A stretch of DNA of 64,000 nt. It comes from Saprospiraceae bacterium. GTDB lineage: Bacteria; Bacteroidota; Bacteroidia; Chitinophagales; Saprospiraceae. Every line of letters starts with the position of its first letter. Within the stretch, counting starts at the first letter, position 1. The notes below the pieces were generated by a model, which saw nothing but the letters and a program-made list of their open reading frames with translations, made no database searches and was not told the origin of the DNA. The stretch covers positions 1,336,501-1,400,500 of the forward strand of contig JAHBTU010000002.1 in the NCBI GenBank assembly GCA_019638455.1, written 5' to 3'. Below, one piece after another: positions 24,050 through 32,445 of this stretch. The position numbers were made by a program, and so were the translations under genes.

Positions 24050-26551
24050 TCACTCGCACCCGCAGAACCTGTCCACAAGGTTCCTCACCCGAAAGTTGAG
24101 GTATCCGTGCTCCCCGGGCAGGGCGAAGTCCGAGGGGCACACCGTCACGGTCAGTTCGTGTGCGTCGGTCGTCTCCTGCCGCCACAGCAGCGTCTGCCCG
24201 CCCTGCTCCACCAGCCACTCGAACCCGAAGGGCGGGGTGCCCGTCAGGGCGAACAGCACGTCGGCGCAGCCGTCGCGGCACACCGCCTCGGGGGGGCTGC
24301 CGACGGCGATGGCCGGCCTGGGCCGCCACCGGGCCACGGGGCCCTTGGCCAGCGAGAAGCAGGGGGCCGCGGCGTTGATGCTGCTCGTTTGGAGGAGTGG
24401 CTTACCGCGATGACGGCCACGAAGTAAGCTGTCGGGTGCATGACGCCGGGCAGGAAGGGGAAGAGGAGCGAGTCGGAGTACTGGACGATGCTGCCCATGG
24501 GGTCTTGGGGGTTGGTGTACAGGATGAGGCGGAGGGTGTCTCCCGGCTCGAGGGCGTGGTTTCCGGGCAGGGCGACGGCGAGTGTGGCGGTTCCGCAGGC
24601 GTTGAGGGCGGCCGTGTCGAGGGTTCCGGCGGAGGTGGCGCAGCATTTCTCGACCGTGACGACAAGGGTGTGCGGCTGGCCGGGGCATCCCTGTGGCGAT
24701 ACTGGGGTGACGGTGAGGGTGGCCGAGAGGGTGGCGGTGACGGTTGCGGCGGTTGCGGCGATGTTCCCGGTTCCGGCTGGGGGCAGGCCGACGGCGGGGT
24801 TGTTGTTCGTCCAGTGGAAGGCGGCGCCTGGGGAGCCAGAGAAGGTGACGGCGATGGGCGCGCCGCCGCAGACGGTGACGTTGGGCGGCGGGTTGAGGGT
24901 TGGGGTGGCGGCGACGGTGACGGAGAAGGTTTGTGGCTGGCCTGCGCAGCCGAGGGCGACGGGGGTGACGGTGATGTTGGCCGTCTGCTGCACGGGCGAC
25001 TGGGTCGCGGTGAAGACGATGAGGGAGCCGGTTCCGGCGGGTGGCAGTCCAATGAAGGGGTTGTCGTTGGCCCACTGGAAGTTGGTTCCGGGCGGCGCGT
25101 CGAAGCCGACGAGGACCTGCTCGCCGCCGCAGGAAGTGACATCGCCGGGGGCCTGCATGAGGGGCAGTGGGTTGACGGTGACGAGGAAGGTTCGGGGCTG
25201 GCCTGCGCAGCCGTCGAGCTCGGGGACATAGGTGACGGTGGCCGTCTCGGTCTGGGTGACGGGGGCGGCGATGGCCGCGATGTTTCCGGTTCCGGCGGGT
25301 GGCAGGCCGACGGTTGGGTTGTTGTTCGTCCAGTTGAAGGTGGCGCCGGGGGAGCCGGAGAAGTTGACGGCGACGGGGGCGCCGGCGCAGGCGACGATGT
25401 TGGGCAGTTGTGCGGCGTTGGGCCTTGGCCTGACGGTGATGGCGAGGGTCTGCGGTGGGCCGGGGCAGCCCGAGTGCGGAGGCCGTGACGGTGACGGTGG
25501 CGGTCTGGGTGGCGGCGACGTTCGCGGCGGTGAACGCGATGTTTCCGGTTCCGGCGGGGAGCAGGCCGACGGCGGGGTTGTTGTTCGTCCAGTTGAAGGC
25601 GGCGCCGGGGACGGCAGGCTGAACGGCGACGGCAGACCTGCCGGCGCAGACGGAGACGTCTGGCGGGTCGTCGGTGGTGGGGGCGGGGTTGACGGTGACG
25701 GTGAGGGTGACGGATGGGCCGGGGCAGGAGACGGCGCCGAGGGTGTAGAGGGGGGTGACGGTGATGTTGGCGAATTCCTGCTGGGCGACGCTTGCGGCGG
25801 TGAACGAGATGTTTCCGGTTCCGTTGGTTGGCAGTCCGATGGCGGGGTTGGGGTTTTCCCATGCGAAGGTGGCGCCGGGGCTGCCGGAGAGGGCGACGCT
25901 GACGGGCGCTCCGGCGCAGGCGGTGACGGGTGGGGGCGCGTTCGCGCTGGGCGTGGGGAGGACGGTGATGTAGAAAACTTTCCCAGCACCTCGGCACGCG
26001 CCCACATACGGGAAGACAAGGATGATACTCGTTGTCGGCACAAAAACTTCGGCAGCAATAAAAAAAATGTCGCCGGAGCCGGAAGGGGGGATGCCCGTGA
26101 ATTGGTTGCTTGCCGTCCACTCGTAGGTCTGTCCCGGCGGACCGTTGAAAGTCACACTCACTTGCTCGCCTAAGCAAACGGTTATGTCGGAAACGTAATC
26201 CATCACGGGATATGGGGAGATGGAAATATCAAGGCATATAGGGTTGTTACCATAGCAAGGATTGGTGGGGGTGGCACATAGTTGGGCTGTCCCAGCATTG
26301 TTCCAGTCAATCGCCACGAACTCGCCAGAAGGGGGGGACACAAACTGCCCTATGTTAGGAGGGTTTGTGGAAAGCGTCCATACGAGATTGGCATCGGTGG
26401 AGTTGGGGATGGAGTATATCTCTGGATTTATGCTGAGGCAGGCTTGAGGTGTCATAGGACCAATAATTGGTTCCAACGGCGGGCACTGAGCAGAGGCACT
26501 TTGGCAAACCACCGTTAAAAAAACGAAAATGAAGTACACATATCTTGACAT
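24050..26551 (-). pseudogene. Large repeat surface protein (adhesin 3), frame broken and later restored
   Basis: The start MSRYVYFIFVFLTVVCQSAS, then AQCPPLEPIIG, gives a signal peptide and a head unlike those of adhesins 1 and 2 (SDITVCLGEQVSVTFNGPPG). The stalk is the common one, but three spots differ by small indels from its copies: about 25608-25645 (CAGRSAVAVQPAVPG instead of CAGEPVAVSFSSPVPG), about 25470 (one extra base) and about 24385-24440 (several small gains and losses). Between 25470 and 24410 the open frame is not the adhesin frame; it reads Arg-rich nonsense, while the true repeats continue in another frame. The last 90 residues are back in frame and end FRVRNLVDRFCGCE. It is either decaying, variable, or affected by consensus errors in a repeat. 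Confidence 0.8.
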
Positions 26552-26586
26552 AGTCAAAAAGTCACTATATTGCCAATATGTCGAAT

Positions 26587-26616
26587 CTCCGGCGGGCAGG
26601 CCCAAGCCCGCCGGAG
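26587..26616. promoter_or_regulatory. Stem-loop between lipoprotein 3 and adhesin 3
   Basis: CTCCGGCGGGC (26587-26597) pairs perfectly with GCCCGCCGGAG (26606-26616) around an 8-base loop, and CGAA/TTCG can extend the stem past a one-base bulge. It lies 36 bp before the adhesin 3 ATG. No T tract follows on the minus strand. Confidence 0.55.
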
Positions 26617-26666
26617 TTCGAAGACTTAAAGATGAACACCCTGCCGTTAGTGCGAGTTTATTCATA

Positions 26667-27167
26667 CTAAAAGCAATCTTCGTTTGTATCCGTGCAATTG
26701 GAGGTGTGAAAACAGCGCTTTTGCCCGGGTGGGATGCTAAATTGTAACGTAGTTCCACTGCCGATTTTTACTCGTACGGTCACGGTATCTGGCTCATTAT
26801 TGATTATACAGACAGAGCCGTTTTCCGAGAGGCATCGTTCTCTTGTCACATTTTCAGGAAAGAAACCTTCCAATAATTTGTCAAAATTAGGATTGCATCC
26901 AGAATTGCAATTATCCAATGGCCCTGGAATTTCTCCAAGGTCTCCGCAAAGTGCAAGATTCGCATCTTCCAATGCCGTGACTTCGAGGTTGCAGTAACCG
27001 GAAGTGGTACAAGTCGCCCGCTCAGTCACCTGTACGTCGCTCGGCGGCGCGGGCATTTGCCGCTCGGCCTGCTCGCGGTGGCAAGAAACGACGATGTTCA
27101 GGAGGAGCAGGGCCGCTACCGTGAGCGCGAGGGTCGTGCGGGGGGGGGCAAAAATTGACTTTTTCAT
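26667..27167 (-). CDS. Small Cys-rich lipoprotein 3 with poly-C tract (C9, in frame)
   Basis: This paralogue of 19859 starts MKKSIFAPPRTTLALTVAAL, with the lipobox LLNIVVSC. Nine C on the coding strand make the frame identical to lipoprotein 1 but one proline shorter. The body of about 136 residues keeps the cysteines (CTTSGYC, LCGDLG, NCNSGCNP, RC, VC, RCFHTSNC, DCF) while most other positions of the second half differ from paralogue 1. The first part (CHREQAERQMPAPPSDVQVT) is the same. It stands 115 bp upstream of adhesin 3, with a strong stem-loop between. Probably exported and anchored to a membrane by lipid; family unknown. Confidence 0.8.
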   Translation of the reverse strand: MKKSIFAPPRTTLALTVAALLLLNIVVSCHREQAERQMPAPPSDVQVTERATCTTSGYCNLEVTALEDANLALCGDLGEIPGPLDNCNSGCNPNFDKLLEGFFPENVTRERCLSENGSVCIINNEPDTVTVRVKIGSGTTLQFSIPPGQKRCFHTSNCTDTNEDCF

Positions 27168-27347
27168 TGTCTCAAAAAATTTAGGAGGCGAAGGGAGTGG
27201 CGGCTTTTGGGCGCGGGGCGAGGGCCGCCATTTGTTTCGCGCAACAAAGTTAGCCAAAAACTTCGCGGTCGGACAAGGCTTTGGGGCGGAATTTTCCCCC
27301 GCGCGGGGCGTTTTTTGCCCAACAATGCGTTGCCGTGCCCCCCCCCG
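27168..27347 (-). promoter_or_regulatory. Conserved cassette spacer with promoter, copy 3
   Basis: This 180-bp copy is nearly identical to the other two, with TAACTTTG at 27245-27252 (complement) and TTG at 27274-27276, 21 bp apart. It is preceded on the minus strand by the adhesin remnant at 27348-27472, not by a full adhesin. Confidence 0.7.
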
Positions 27348-27472
27348 TCACTCGCACCCGCAGAACCTGTCCACAAGGTTCCTCACCCGAAAGTTGAGGT
27401 ATCCGTGCTCCCCGGGCAGGGCGAAGTCCGAGGGGCACACCGTCACGGTCAGTTCGTGTGCGTCGGTCGTTT
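27348..27472 (-). pseudogene. C-terminal remnant of a fourth adhesin
   Basis: About 41 codons (TTDAHELTVTVCPSDFALPG, then on to DRFCGCE and stop) match the ends of adhesins 1-3 almost base for base. At about 27472 the match stops abruptly and unrelated sequence begins. This piece marks the upstream edge of the array and is what a tandem duplication or deletion by recombination in the shared ends would leave. Confidence 0.8.
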
Positions 27473-27502
27473 CAAGCTTTTGCACGACGGCGCTATTAAC
27501 GG

Positions 27503-27537
27503 GAAGCCCCCGCCCGAGCATATCGGACGGGGGCTTC
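27503..27537. terminator. GC-rich hairpin at the array edge
   Basis: The arms 27503-27517 and 27523-27537 pair at 14 of 15 positions around a 5-base loop. No T run follows on either strand. It may end transcription coming from the RND gene on the minus strand or be a leftover of the element at the junction. Confidence 0.4.
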
Positions 27538-27557
27538 GTATTGATGAGAATTCAACT

Positions 27558-27680
27558 TATAGTCAACACAAGGTGGTTTTGAACGAACGACGCTTGCAAT
27601 CCTTTGAAAATCATGCAAATCAATCAAGAGTCTCCCTGCCTTGCCAACCGGCTGGCTCAAATCCGCTTTAATCTGAGTAT
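27558..27680 (-). repeat. 180-bp element, internally deleted copy
   Basis: Both ends of the 180-bp element are recognisable (TATAGTCAACACA at 27558; TTTAATCTGAGTAT at the other end), but about 57 bp near the first end are missing and there are more substitutions than in the full copies. It is inverted relative to copy 1 and lies against the stop codon of the RND gene. Confidence 0.75.
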
Positions 27681-27682
27681 GC

Positions 27683-30600
27683 CTACACCTTCTTCCCCCA
27701 CCAATCCACTACCTGCTTGCCTTTCAGATACATGACAGGCAAGATGACGAGCGTGATGAAAGTGGCGAAGCCGAGACCGAAAATAATCGTCCACGACAGC
27801 GGCCCCCAGAAGGCCACGGAGTCCCCGCCGAAGAAAATTTTCGGGTTGCCCGTTTCAAAAAGGCTGACGAAGTCAATGTTGAAACCTACCGCCAGGGGAA
27901 TCAGGCCGAGAATAGTGGCGGTGGCCGTGAGCAGCACGGGGGTCATACGAATCCTACCCGCCTCGATGACGGCTTCTCGAACGGCCATGCCTCGTTCTCG
28001 CAAGATGTCGGTGAACTCGACTAGCAATATCCCGTTGCGCACCACGATGCCCGCCAAGGCCACGATGCCCACGCCCATCATGATGACGGAGAAATCCATG
28101 TTGAATATTGCCATGCCAAGCAGTACCCCGATGATGGAGAACACAACCTCCGTGAGGATGATGAGTGTCTTACCAATGGAGTTGAACTGCGTAACGAGGA
28201 TGAGCAGAATCATGAAAATCGAGATGATGAGCGAGCGCCCCAGAAAGTTGAACGCATCCACAAATTCTTGGTCTTCACCCGCAAAAGCCACTTTCACGCC
28301 ATCTTCCTGCGGATAGGCTGCCAATGCGGCTTTCACTCGATTGATGACTTCTGTCTGTTTGGGTTGGTATTCGGCGGTGATGTTGGAGGAAAGCGTCACC
28401 ATGCGCTCTTGGTCTTTGCGCCGGATGCCGCCGTAGGTGTTGGTGTATTTGACCTCGGCCAAAGCGGCCATTGGCACAGAGCGCAACACACCGCCCATGT
28501 TCATGTCGCGGAAGGTGATGTTTAGGTTTTCCACAGCATTGATGTTGTCGCGCTGGTCTTTTTGAAGGCGGATATTGACCGGGATTTCGTCCTCGCCATC
28601 TTTGAATTTGGTGGCCTCTTTGCCCAGAATGGCGGTGCGGAACTCGCCACCGATTTGGGCAGTGGAGATGCCTTCGCGGTTGGCGCGGTCGCGGTCTATC
28701 TGTATGCTGATTTCGGGTTTGGACACGATGAGGTCGCTGCGCAACTCTTCCACGCCGGCAATGGCGAGCGAGTCCAAATAGCGCTTCACGGCCTGCGACA
28801 CGATGGTCAGTTGTTTGAAGTCCTCGCCAGTTATTTCCACGGAAATTGGCTTGGGTGCAGGCGGGCCGCCCTGTTCTTGGTCCACCACGATTTCTGCCCC
28901 GGGGATGCTCCCTTTGGTGGCTTCCCGGATTTTGTCCATCAACTCTTTGGTGTTCGCGCCTTTGCGCTGGCTGAACTCCACGAAGGCCACGCCCACTTTG
29001 CCTTTGTTGGAAGTGGCGGAGCGGTCGAATTGGTCTTCGGAAGCGCCGAGCGCGACGTTGCTGATGACCGACTCCACGATGGGGTTGTTTTCTCCCAACA
29101 CTCCCACCACGCGCTGCTCCAACACGCGAGTAAGCGAATCCGTCACCTTCACGTCGGTGCCTACGGGCAGGGTCATATAGACATAGATGAAGTTGGGGTC
29201 GGCACTCGGGAAGAGGACGATGTTGGCTTGCCGCGAGGCGGTCATGAACAATGAAAAGAAGAGCAGGAAGGTGGTGCCGCCCAACATGGCCCAGGGGCGG
29301 TCGAGGGCAAATTTGAGAAACTTGGCATAACCGGTCTGCACGGCGGGCCAGCCTTTTTGCTGGAACCACCGAACGGCTTTTTCCAACACAAAGCGATACA
29401 GCACGACAAACAGGGCGCAGGTGACGGCGAAGTTGCCCAGCCCATAATTGCCGGAAGCATAGAACCAAAGTGTGGCGAGCGCAAACAGCGCGTAGCCCGC
29501 TATGGTGCGGCGGCGTTTTTTGGCGGGGTCAATGGCTTTGCCCTCGCGTTTCGGGTCGCCCATGAACCACACGGCGAACACGGGATTGATGATGTAGGCC
29601 ACCAACAACGAGGCCGTGAGCGTGATTATGATGGTGACGGGCAGGTAGTGCATGAACTTGCCAAAAATACCGCCCCAGAACACCAATGGGACGAATGGCG
29701 CGAGCGTGGTGGCGGTACCCGACAACACGGGGAGGAACACCTCGCCGGCGGCCTTTTTGGCGGCTTGCACGATGTTCAACTTAGGCTCGTCGTGATAAAT
29801 GCGGTGTGTGTTTTCGATGACCACGATAGCGTCGTCCACCACGATGCCGAGACCGAGCAGGAAGGCAAAAAGCACAATCATGTTGAGCGTGAAACCCAAA
29901 CTCGGCAATACCATGAAGGCAATGAACATGGAGAGCGGCACGGCCATCGCCACGAAAATGGCATTGGTGGCTCCCATGAAAAACATCAGAATGAGCGCCA
30001 CGAGGATGAAGCCGATGACGATGGTGTTGATGAGGTCGTGGAGCGTGACGCGGGTGGCGCGGCTTTGGTCGCCGGTGATGTTGACTTCGAGGTTGGGCGG
30101 GAACTCGTTGGCTTTCATCTCGTCCACGACTTCCTTGATTCTGTCGGAGGCGTTGATGAGGTTTTCGCCGGCGCGTTTGATGACGTTGAGCGATATGACG
30201 TTTTTGCCGTTGAGGCGGCTGAAGCTTTCTTGCTCCTGATGCCCCATTTTCACCTCGGCCACATCCTTGAGGTAGAGCATGGCGCCCGACTGCGAGGCGA
30301 CGATGATGTTTTTGATTTGTTCCACATCCTTGAAGTCGCCTCGTATGGAGACGGAGCGGGTCATGCCGCCGATGTCCACGTTGCCCGCCGAGATGGTCAT
30401 GTTTTCAAATGCCAGCGCGTTTTCTATGTCGCGGAAAGTAAGGCTAGCGGCGTTCAGTTTGTATTTGTCCACGTTTACTTGCACCTCTTTGTCCAAAGCG
30501 CCCACGAGGTCAACGCGGGTGATTTCGCGCATCTCTTCGATGCGGTCTTTGAGCTTGTCCGCGTAATCCTTGAGCTTGTCGAGGCTGAAATCGCCCGCGA

Positions 30601-31039
30601 TGTTTACGTTCATGATGGGGATTTCGGAGATGTCGAACTCCGTCACGGCGGGGTCTTCCAACAAGTCGGTCGGAAGGTCGCGTTTGGCTTTGTCCACCGC
30701 GTCTTTTACCTTTTGCTTGCAGATGACCACATCGAGGCTGGTGTTGAACTCCACGATGATGCTGGAGAAGTCCTGCACGGAGTTGGAGGTCACCTTTTTC
30801 ACCCCGTTGATGCCCTTCAATTGTTTTTCGATGGGCTTGGTGACCAATTGCTCCATGTCGCTCGGCGATGCGCCGGGGTAGATAGTGGAGACGAAAATGG
30901 TCGGCACCACCACATCGGGGAACTGTTCTTTGGGAAGTGAGTTGTACGACATCAAACCCGCGAAGGTGATGAGCACGGTGATGATGAATATGCTCGTCCG
31001 GTTGTCAATGGACCAGCTGGTGGGTTTGAATTCTTTCAT
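27683..31039 (-). CDS. RND-family efflux pump, inner-membrane subunit
   Basis: This protein of 1118 residues has the AcrB/MexB-type layout: first helix near 15-30 (ISIFIITVLITFAGLMSYN region), large periplasmic loop, TM2-6 with FMGATNAIFVAMAVPLSMFI and LGIVVDDAIVVIENTHRI (the D-D pair of the proton relay helix), a second large loop from about 600 to 880, and a final TM block with GIVVRNGILLVEFTD and a second set of helices up to 1110. It works as a trimer powered by protons and exports small molecules with an adaptor and TolC. The partner genes are at 32446 and 33671 on the same strand, but a PaiB gene and other DNA lie between. The substrate cannot be told. The middle (about 500-560) contains an extra hydrophobic insertion. 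Confidence 0.95.
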   Translation of the reverse strand: MKEFKPTSWSIDNRTSIFIITVLITFAGLMSYNSLPKEQFPDVVVPTIFVSTIYPGASPSDMEQLVTKPIEKQLKGINGVKKVTSNSVQDFSSIIVEFNTSLDVVICKQKVKDAVDKAKRDLPTDLLEDPAVTEFDISEIPIMNVNIAGDFSLDKLKDYADKLKDRIEEMREITRVDLVGALDKEVQVNVDKYKLNAASLTFRDIENALAFENMTISAGNVDIGGMTRSVSIRGDFKDVEQIKNIIVASQSGAMLYLKDVAEVKMGHQEQESFSRLNGKNVISLNVIKRAGENLINASDRIKEVVDEMKANEFPPNLEVNITGDQSRATRVTLHDLINTIVIGFILVALILMFFMGATNAIFVAMAVPLSMFIAFMVLPSLGFTLNMIVLFAFLLGLGIVVDDAIVVIENTHRIYHDEPKLNIVQAAKKAAGEVFLPVLSGTATTLAPFVPLVFWGGIFGKFMHYLPVTIIITLTASLLVAYIINPVFAVWFMGDPKREGKAIDPAKKRRRTIAGYALFALATLWFYASGNYGLGNFAVTCALFVVLYRFVLEKAVRWFQQKGWPAVQTGYAKFLKFALDRPWAMLGGTTFLLFFSLFMTASRQANIVLFPSADPNFIYVYMTLPVGTDVKVTDSLTRVLEQRVVGVLGENNPIVESVISNVALGASEDQFDRSATSNKGKVGVAFVEFSQRKGANTKELMDKIREATKGSIPGAEIVVDQEQGGPPAPKPISVEITGEDFKQLTIVSQAVKRYLDSLAIAGVEELRSDLIVSKPEISIQIDRDRANREGISTAQIGGEFRTAILGKEATKFKDGEDEIPVNIRLQKDQRDNINAVENLNITFRDMNMGGVLRSVPMAALAEVKYTNTYGGIRRKDQERMVTLSSNITAEYQPKQTEVINRVKAALAAYPQEDGVKVAFAGEDQEFVDAFNFLGRSLIISIFMILLILVTQFNSIGKTLIILTEVVFSIIGVLLGMAIFNMDFSVIMMGVGIVALAGIVVRNGILLVEFTDILRERGMAVREAVIEAGRIRMTPVLLTATATILGLIPLAVGFNIDFVSLFETGNPKIFFGGDSVAFWGPLSWTIIFGLGFATFITLVILPVMYLKGKQVVDWWGKKV

Positions 31040-31114
31040 ATCGTTGATTTGACTGGATATTAAGTTCGTTGGTCTGGTTTAAATGGGGTAATTTCGTGTT
31101 TGAAAAAAATCTAT

Positions 31115-31345
31115 ATGCTTACGAGCAAAGAAGAACTCGAAAACCTCGTTCAATATCTCGAATCCCGAAAACGGCTTTACGAGCAACAACTTGCGGTTTC
31201 AGTCATGGATGAAGCGGGATTTAGAATGGTGCTTACAAAGGATGAATTGGAGGTGCTTCGCAATGTTTTTTTGAAACTTGTTTCCATTGTCAATCACAAC
31301 ATTCAATTTTTTGAAAATGAACTCGCTCGAAACAATAGAACTTGA
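31115..31345 (+). CDS. Small helical protein, unknown function
   Basis: Starting at ATG 31115 gives 76 residues, MLTSKEELENLVQYLESRKR and on to ARNNRT; a TTG at 31100 would add five residues. A promoter-like TTG, 17 bp, TAATTTCG (31089-31096, one base off TAnnTTTG) lies just upstream and would place the RNA start near 31101-31103, which favours the ATG. The protein is charged, mostly helical, without signal peptide or cysteines, and probably forms a coiled coil. It is one of few plus-strand genes here and sits inside the split RND locus. I do not recognise a family. Confidence 0.55.
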   Translation: MLTSKEELENLVQYLESRKRLYEQQLAVSVMDEAGFRMVLTKDELEVLRNVFLKLVSIVNHNIQFFENELARNNRT

Positions 31346-31363
31346 AAGACTATTGCATCTTTT

Positions 31364-31543
31364 TATAGTCAACGCAAATCAGCCCCGTCCGCTTCACTTG
31401 GCCGGGCAAGCCCCTGAGTACAGGGTCTGACAAGGTGGTTTTGAACGAACGGTGCTCGCAATCCTTTGGAAATCATGCAAATCAATCAAGGAAATCCCTG
31501 CCTTGCCAACCGGCAGGTTCAAATCCTCTTTAATCTGGGTATA
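31364..31543 (-). repeat. 180-bp element, copy 2 (inverted)
   Basis: This is a complete copy, TATAGTCAACGCAAATC to ATCTGGGTATA, exactly 180 bp. The sequence beyond its right end at once becomes a protein-coding remnant (31543-31764), so the element probably interrupted or displaced a gene. Confidence 0.8.
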
Positions 31544-31764
31544 ATTCGCTCCACAACGATGCCGACAGACTGTTCTTTTTTCGTCAATGGGAACAGTTTG
31601 TGCGGTCGCTTTCTGCTGAAGGCCAACAAACTGCCTATGTAAAACTCATTGAGGCGGTTGTGGGTGGTTTGCAAGATTTTGCGGACAACTTGCAGTGCCT
31701 TATGTCTGAGCCGCAGGCTCGTGCATCTGAGTTTTTGTCCACGATTCCCAACGAGAGCAAATGA
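31543..31764 (+). pseudogene. C-terminal gene remnant, function unknown
   Basis: From the end of the 180-bp element a frame runs open to TGA at 31762: NSLHNDADRLFFFRQWEQFV, then RSLSAEGQQTAYVKLIEAVV and on to STIPNESK. The composition is protein-like but there is no start codon before MSEPQ near the end. It looks like the last 73 codons of a cytosolic helical protein whose front part is gone. It is not the end of the small gene at 31115, which stops normally. Family not recognised. Confidence 0.45.
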
Positions 31765-31767
31765 TGC

Positions 31768-32403
31768 TCATGGCGCGAACCGAAGCCCCTTCCCATATAG
31801 CTGCTGCATAGCCTTTCCCACTTCCCGCGCCGCGCCGTCTTCGCTTTCCAGCAAATGCGCCGCGACGTTTGCTTGCTCCCGCGAGCTTTTGTTCTGACTC
31901 AGTTTTCGCTTGGCCTCCCATCTTTCCACAGGCATTTCAAAAGCCACGATGCCTTTCACCAGCGCATTTTTGTAGTCTTGTGAGAGCCGCGCCCATTGTT
32001 CAAGGTATTCTTTCTCGAAGGTTTGCATTTGCTTTTCGAGCAGGTCGAAGGCGGCTTTTTCTTCCAGCATCAGTCGCGGCGTACCATACACATGCACAGC
32101 GACGTAATTCCAAGTCGGCACGTTTTGCTCTTTCTCGTAGAGGCTGGGCGAGATGTAGGCGTGTGGCTCGCTGAATATCACGAGCGCCGTTTGTGTCTCC
32201 AAGTTTTTCCACTGTGGGTTTGCTTTGGCAAAATGTGCCAGCAAGCGCAGCCCGCCCGTCTTCGTCTCTTCCACCACGAACGGCAAGTGCGTGGCGAAAA
32301 GCTGCTCATCCACTTGCGACACGATGGCCGCAAAGTTGAATCGCTGCATGAAGGCCACGACCTCGGCCTGTTCGGCGAATGAGAAGTGGGGTGGGACGTA
32401 CAT
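31768..32403 (-). CDS. PaiB-family FMN-binding protein
   Basis: The 211-residue protein starts MYVPPHFSFAEQAEVVAFMQ, typical of the PaiB family (FMN-binding split barrel; PaiB of Bacillus was described as a negative regulator of sporulation and protease genes). Characteristic parts are FATHLPFVVEE, LLAHFAKANPQWK, ALVIFSEPHAYISPSLY, VPTWNYVAVHVYGTPRL and KGIVAFEMPVERWEAKRKLSQNK. It probably binds a flavin in the cytoplasm; whether it regulates genes here is unknown. It lies between the RND adaptor and pump genes, 42 bp after the adaptor, and may be co-transcribed with them. Confidence 0.9.
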   Translation of the reverse strand: MYVPPHFSFAEQAEVVAFMQRFNFAAIVSQVDEQLFATHLPFVVEETKTGGLRLLAHFAKANPQWKNLETQTALVIFSEPHAYISPSLYEKEQNVPTWNYVAVHVYGTPRLMLEEKAAFDLLEKQMQTFEKEYLEQWARLSQDYKNALVKGIVAFEMPVERWEAKRKLSQNKSSREQANVAAHLLESEDGAAREVGKAMQQLYGKGLRFAP

Positions 32404-32445
32404 CTGAATGGCGGGTGTCGGAATGATGAAGCCGTTGCGCCACCA

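Noticed and set aside
20445..26177. Very long Arg-, Pro- and Ser-rich open frames inside the adhesin genes, on both strands
   Set aside because: They are shadow frames of GC-rich repeats. Their composition is not protein-like, and the adhesin frame has signal peptides, conserved repeats and matching stops.
31501..31543. tRNA-like T arm (GGCAGGTTCAAATCCTC) in the 180-bp element
   Set aside because: No acceptor stem, D arm or anticodon arm can be formed around it, and the same piece recurs in all copies of the element.
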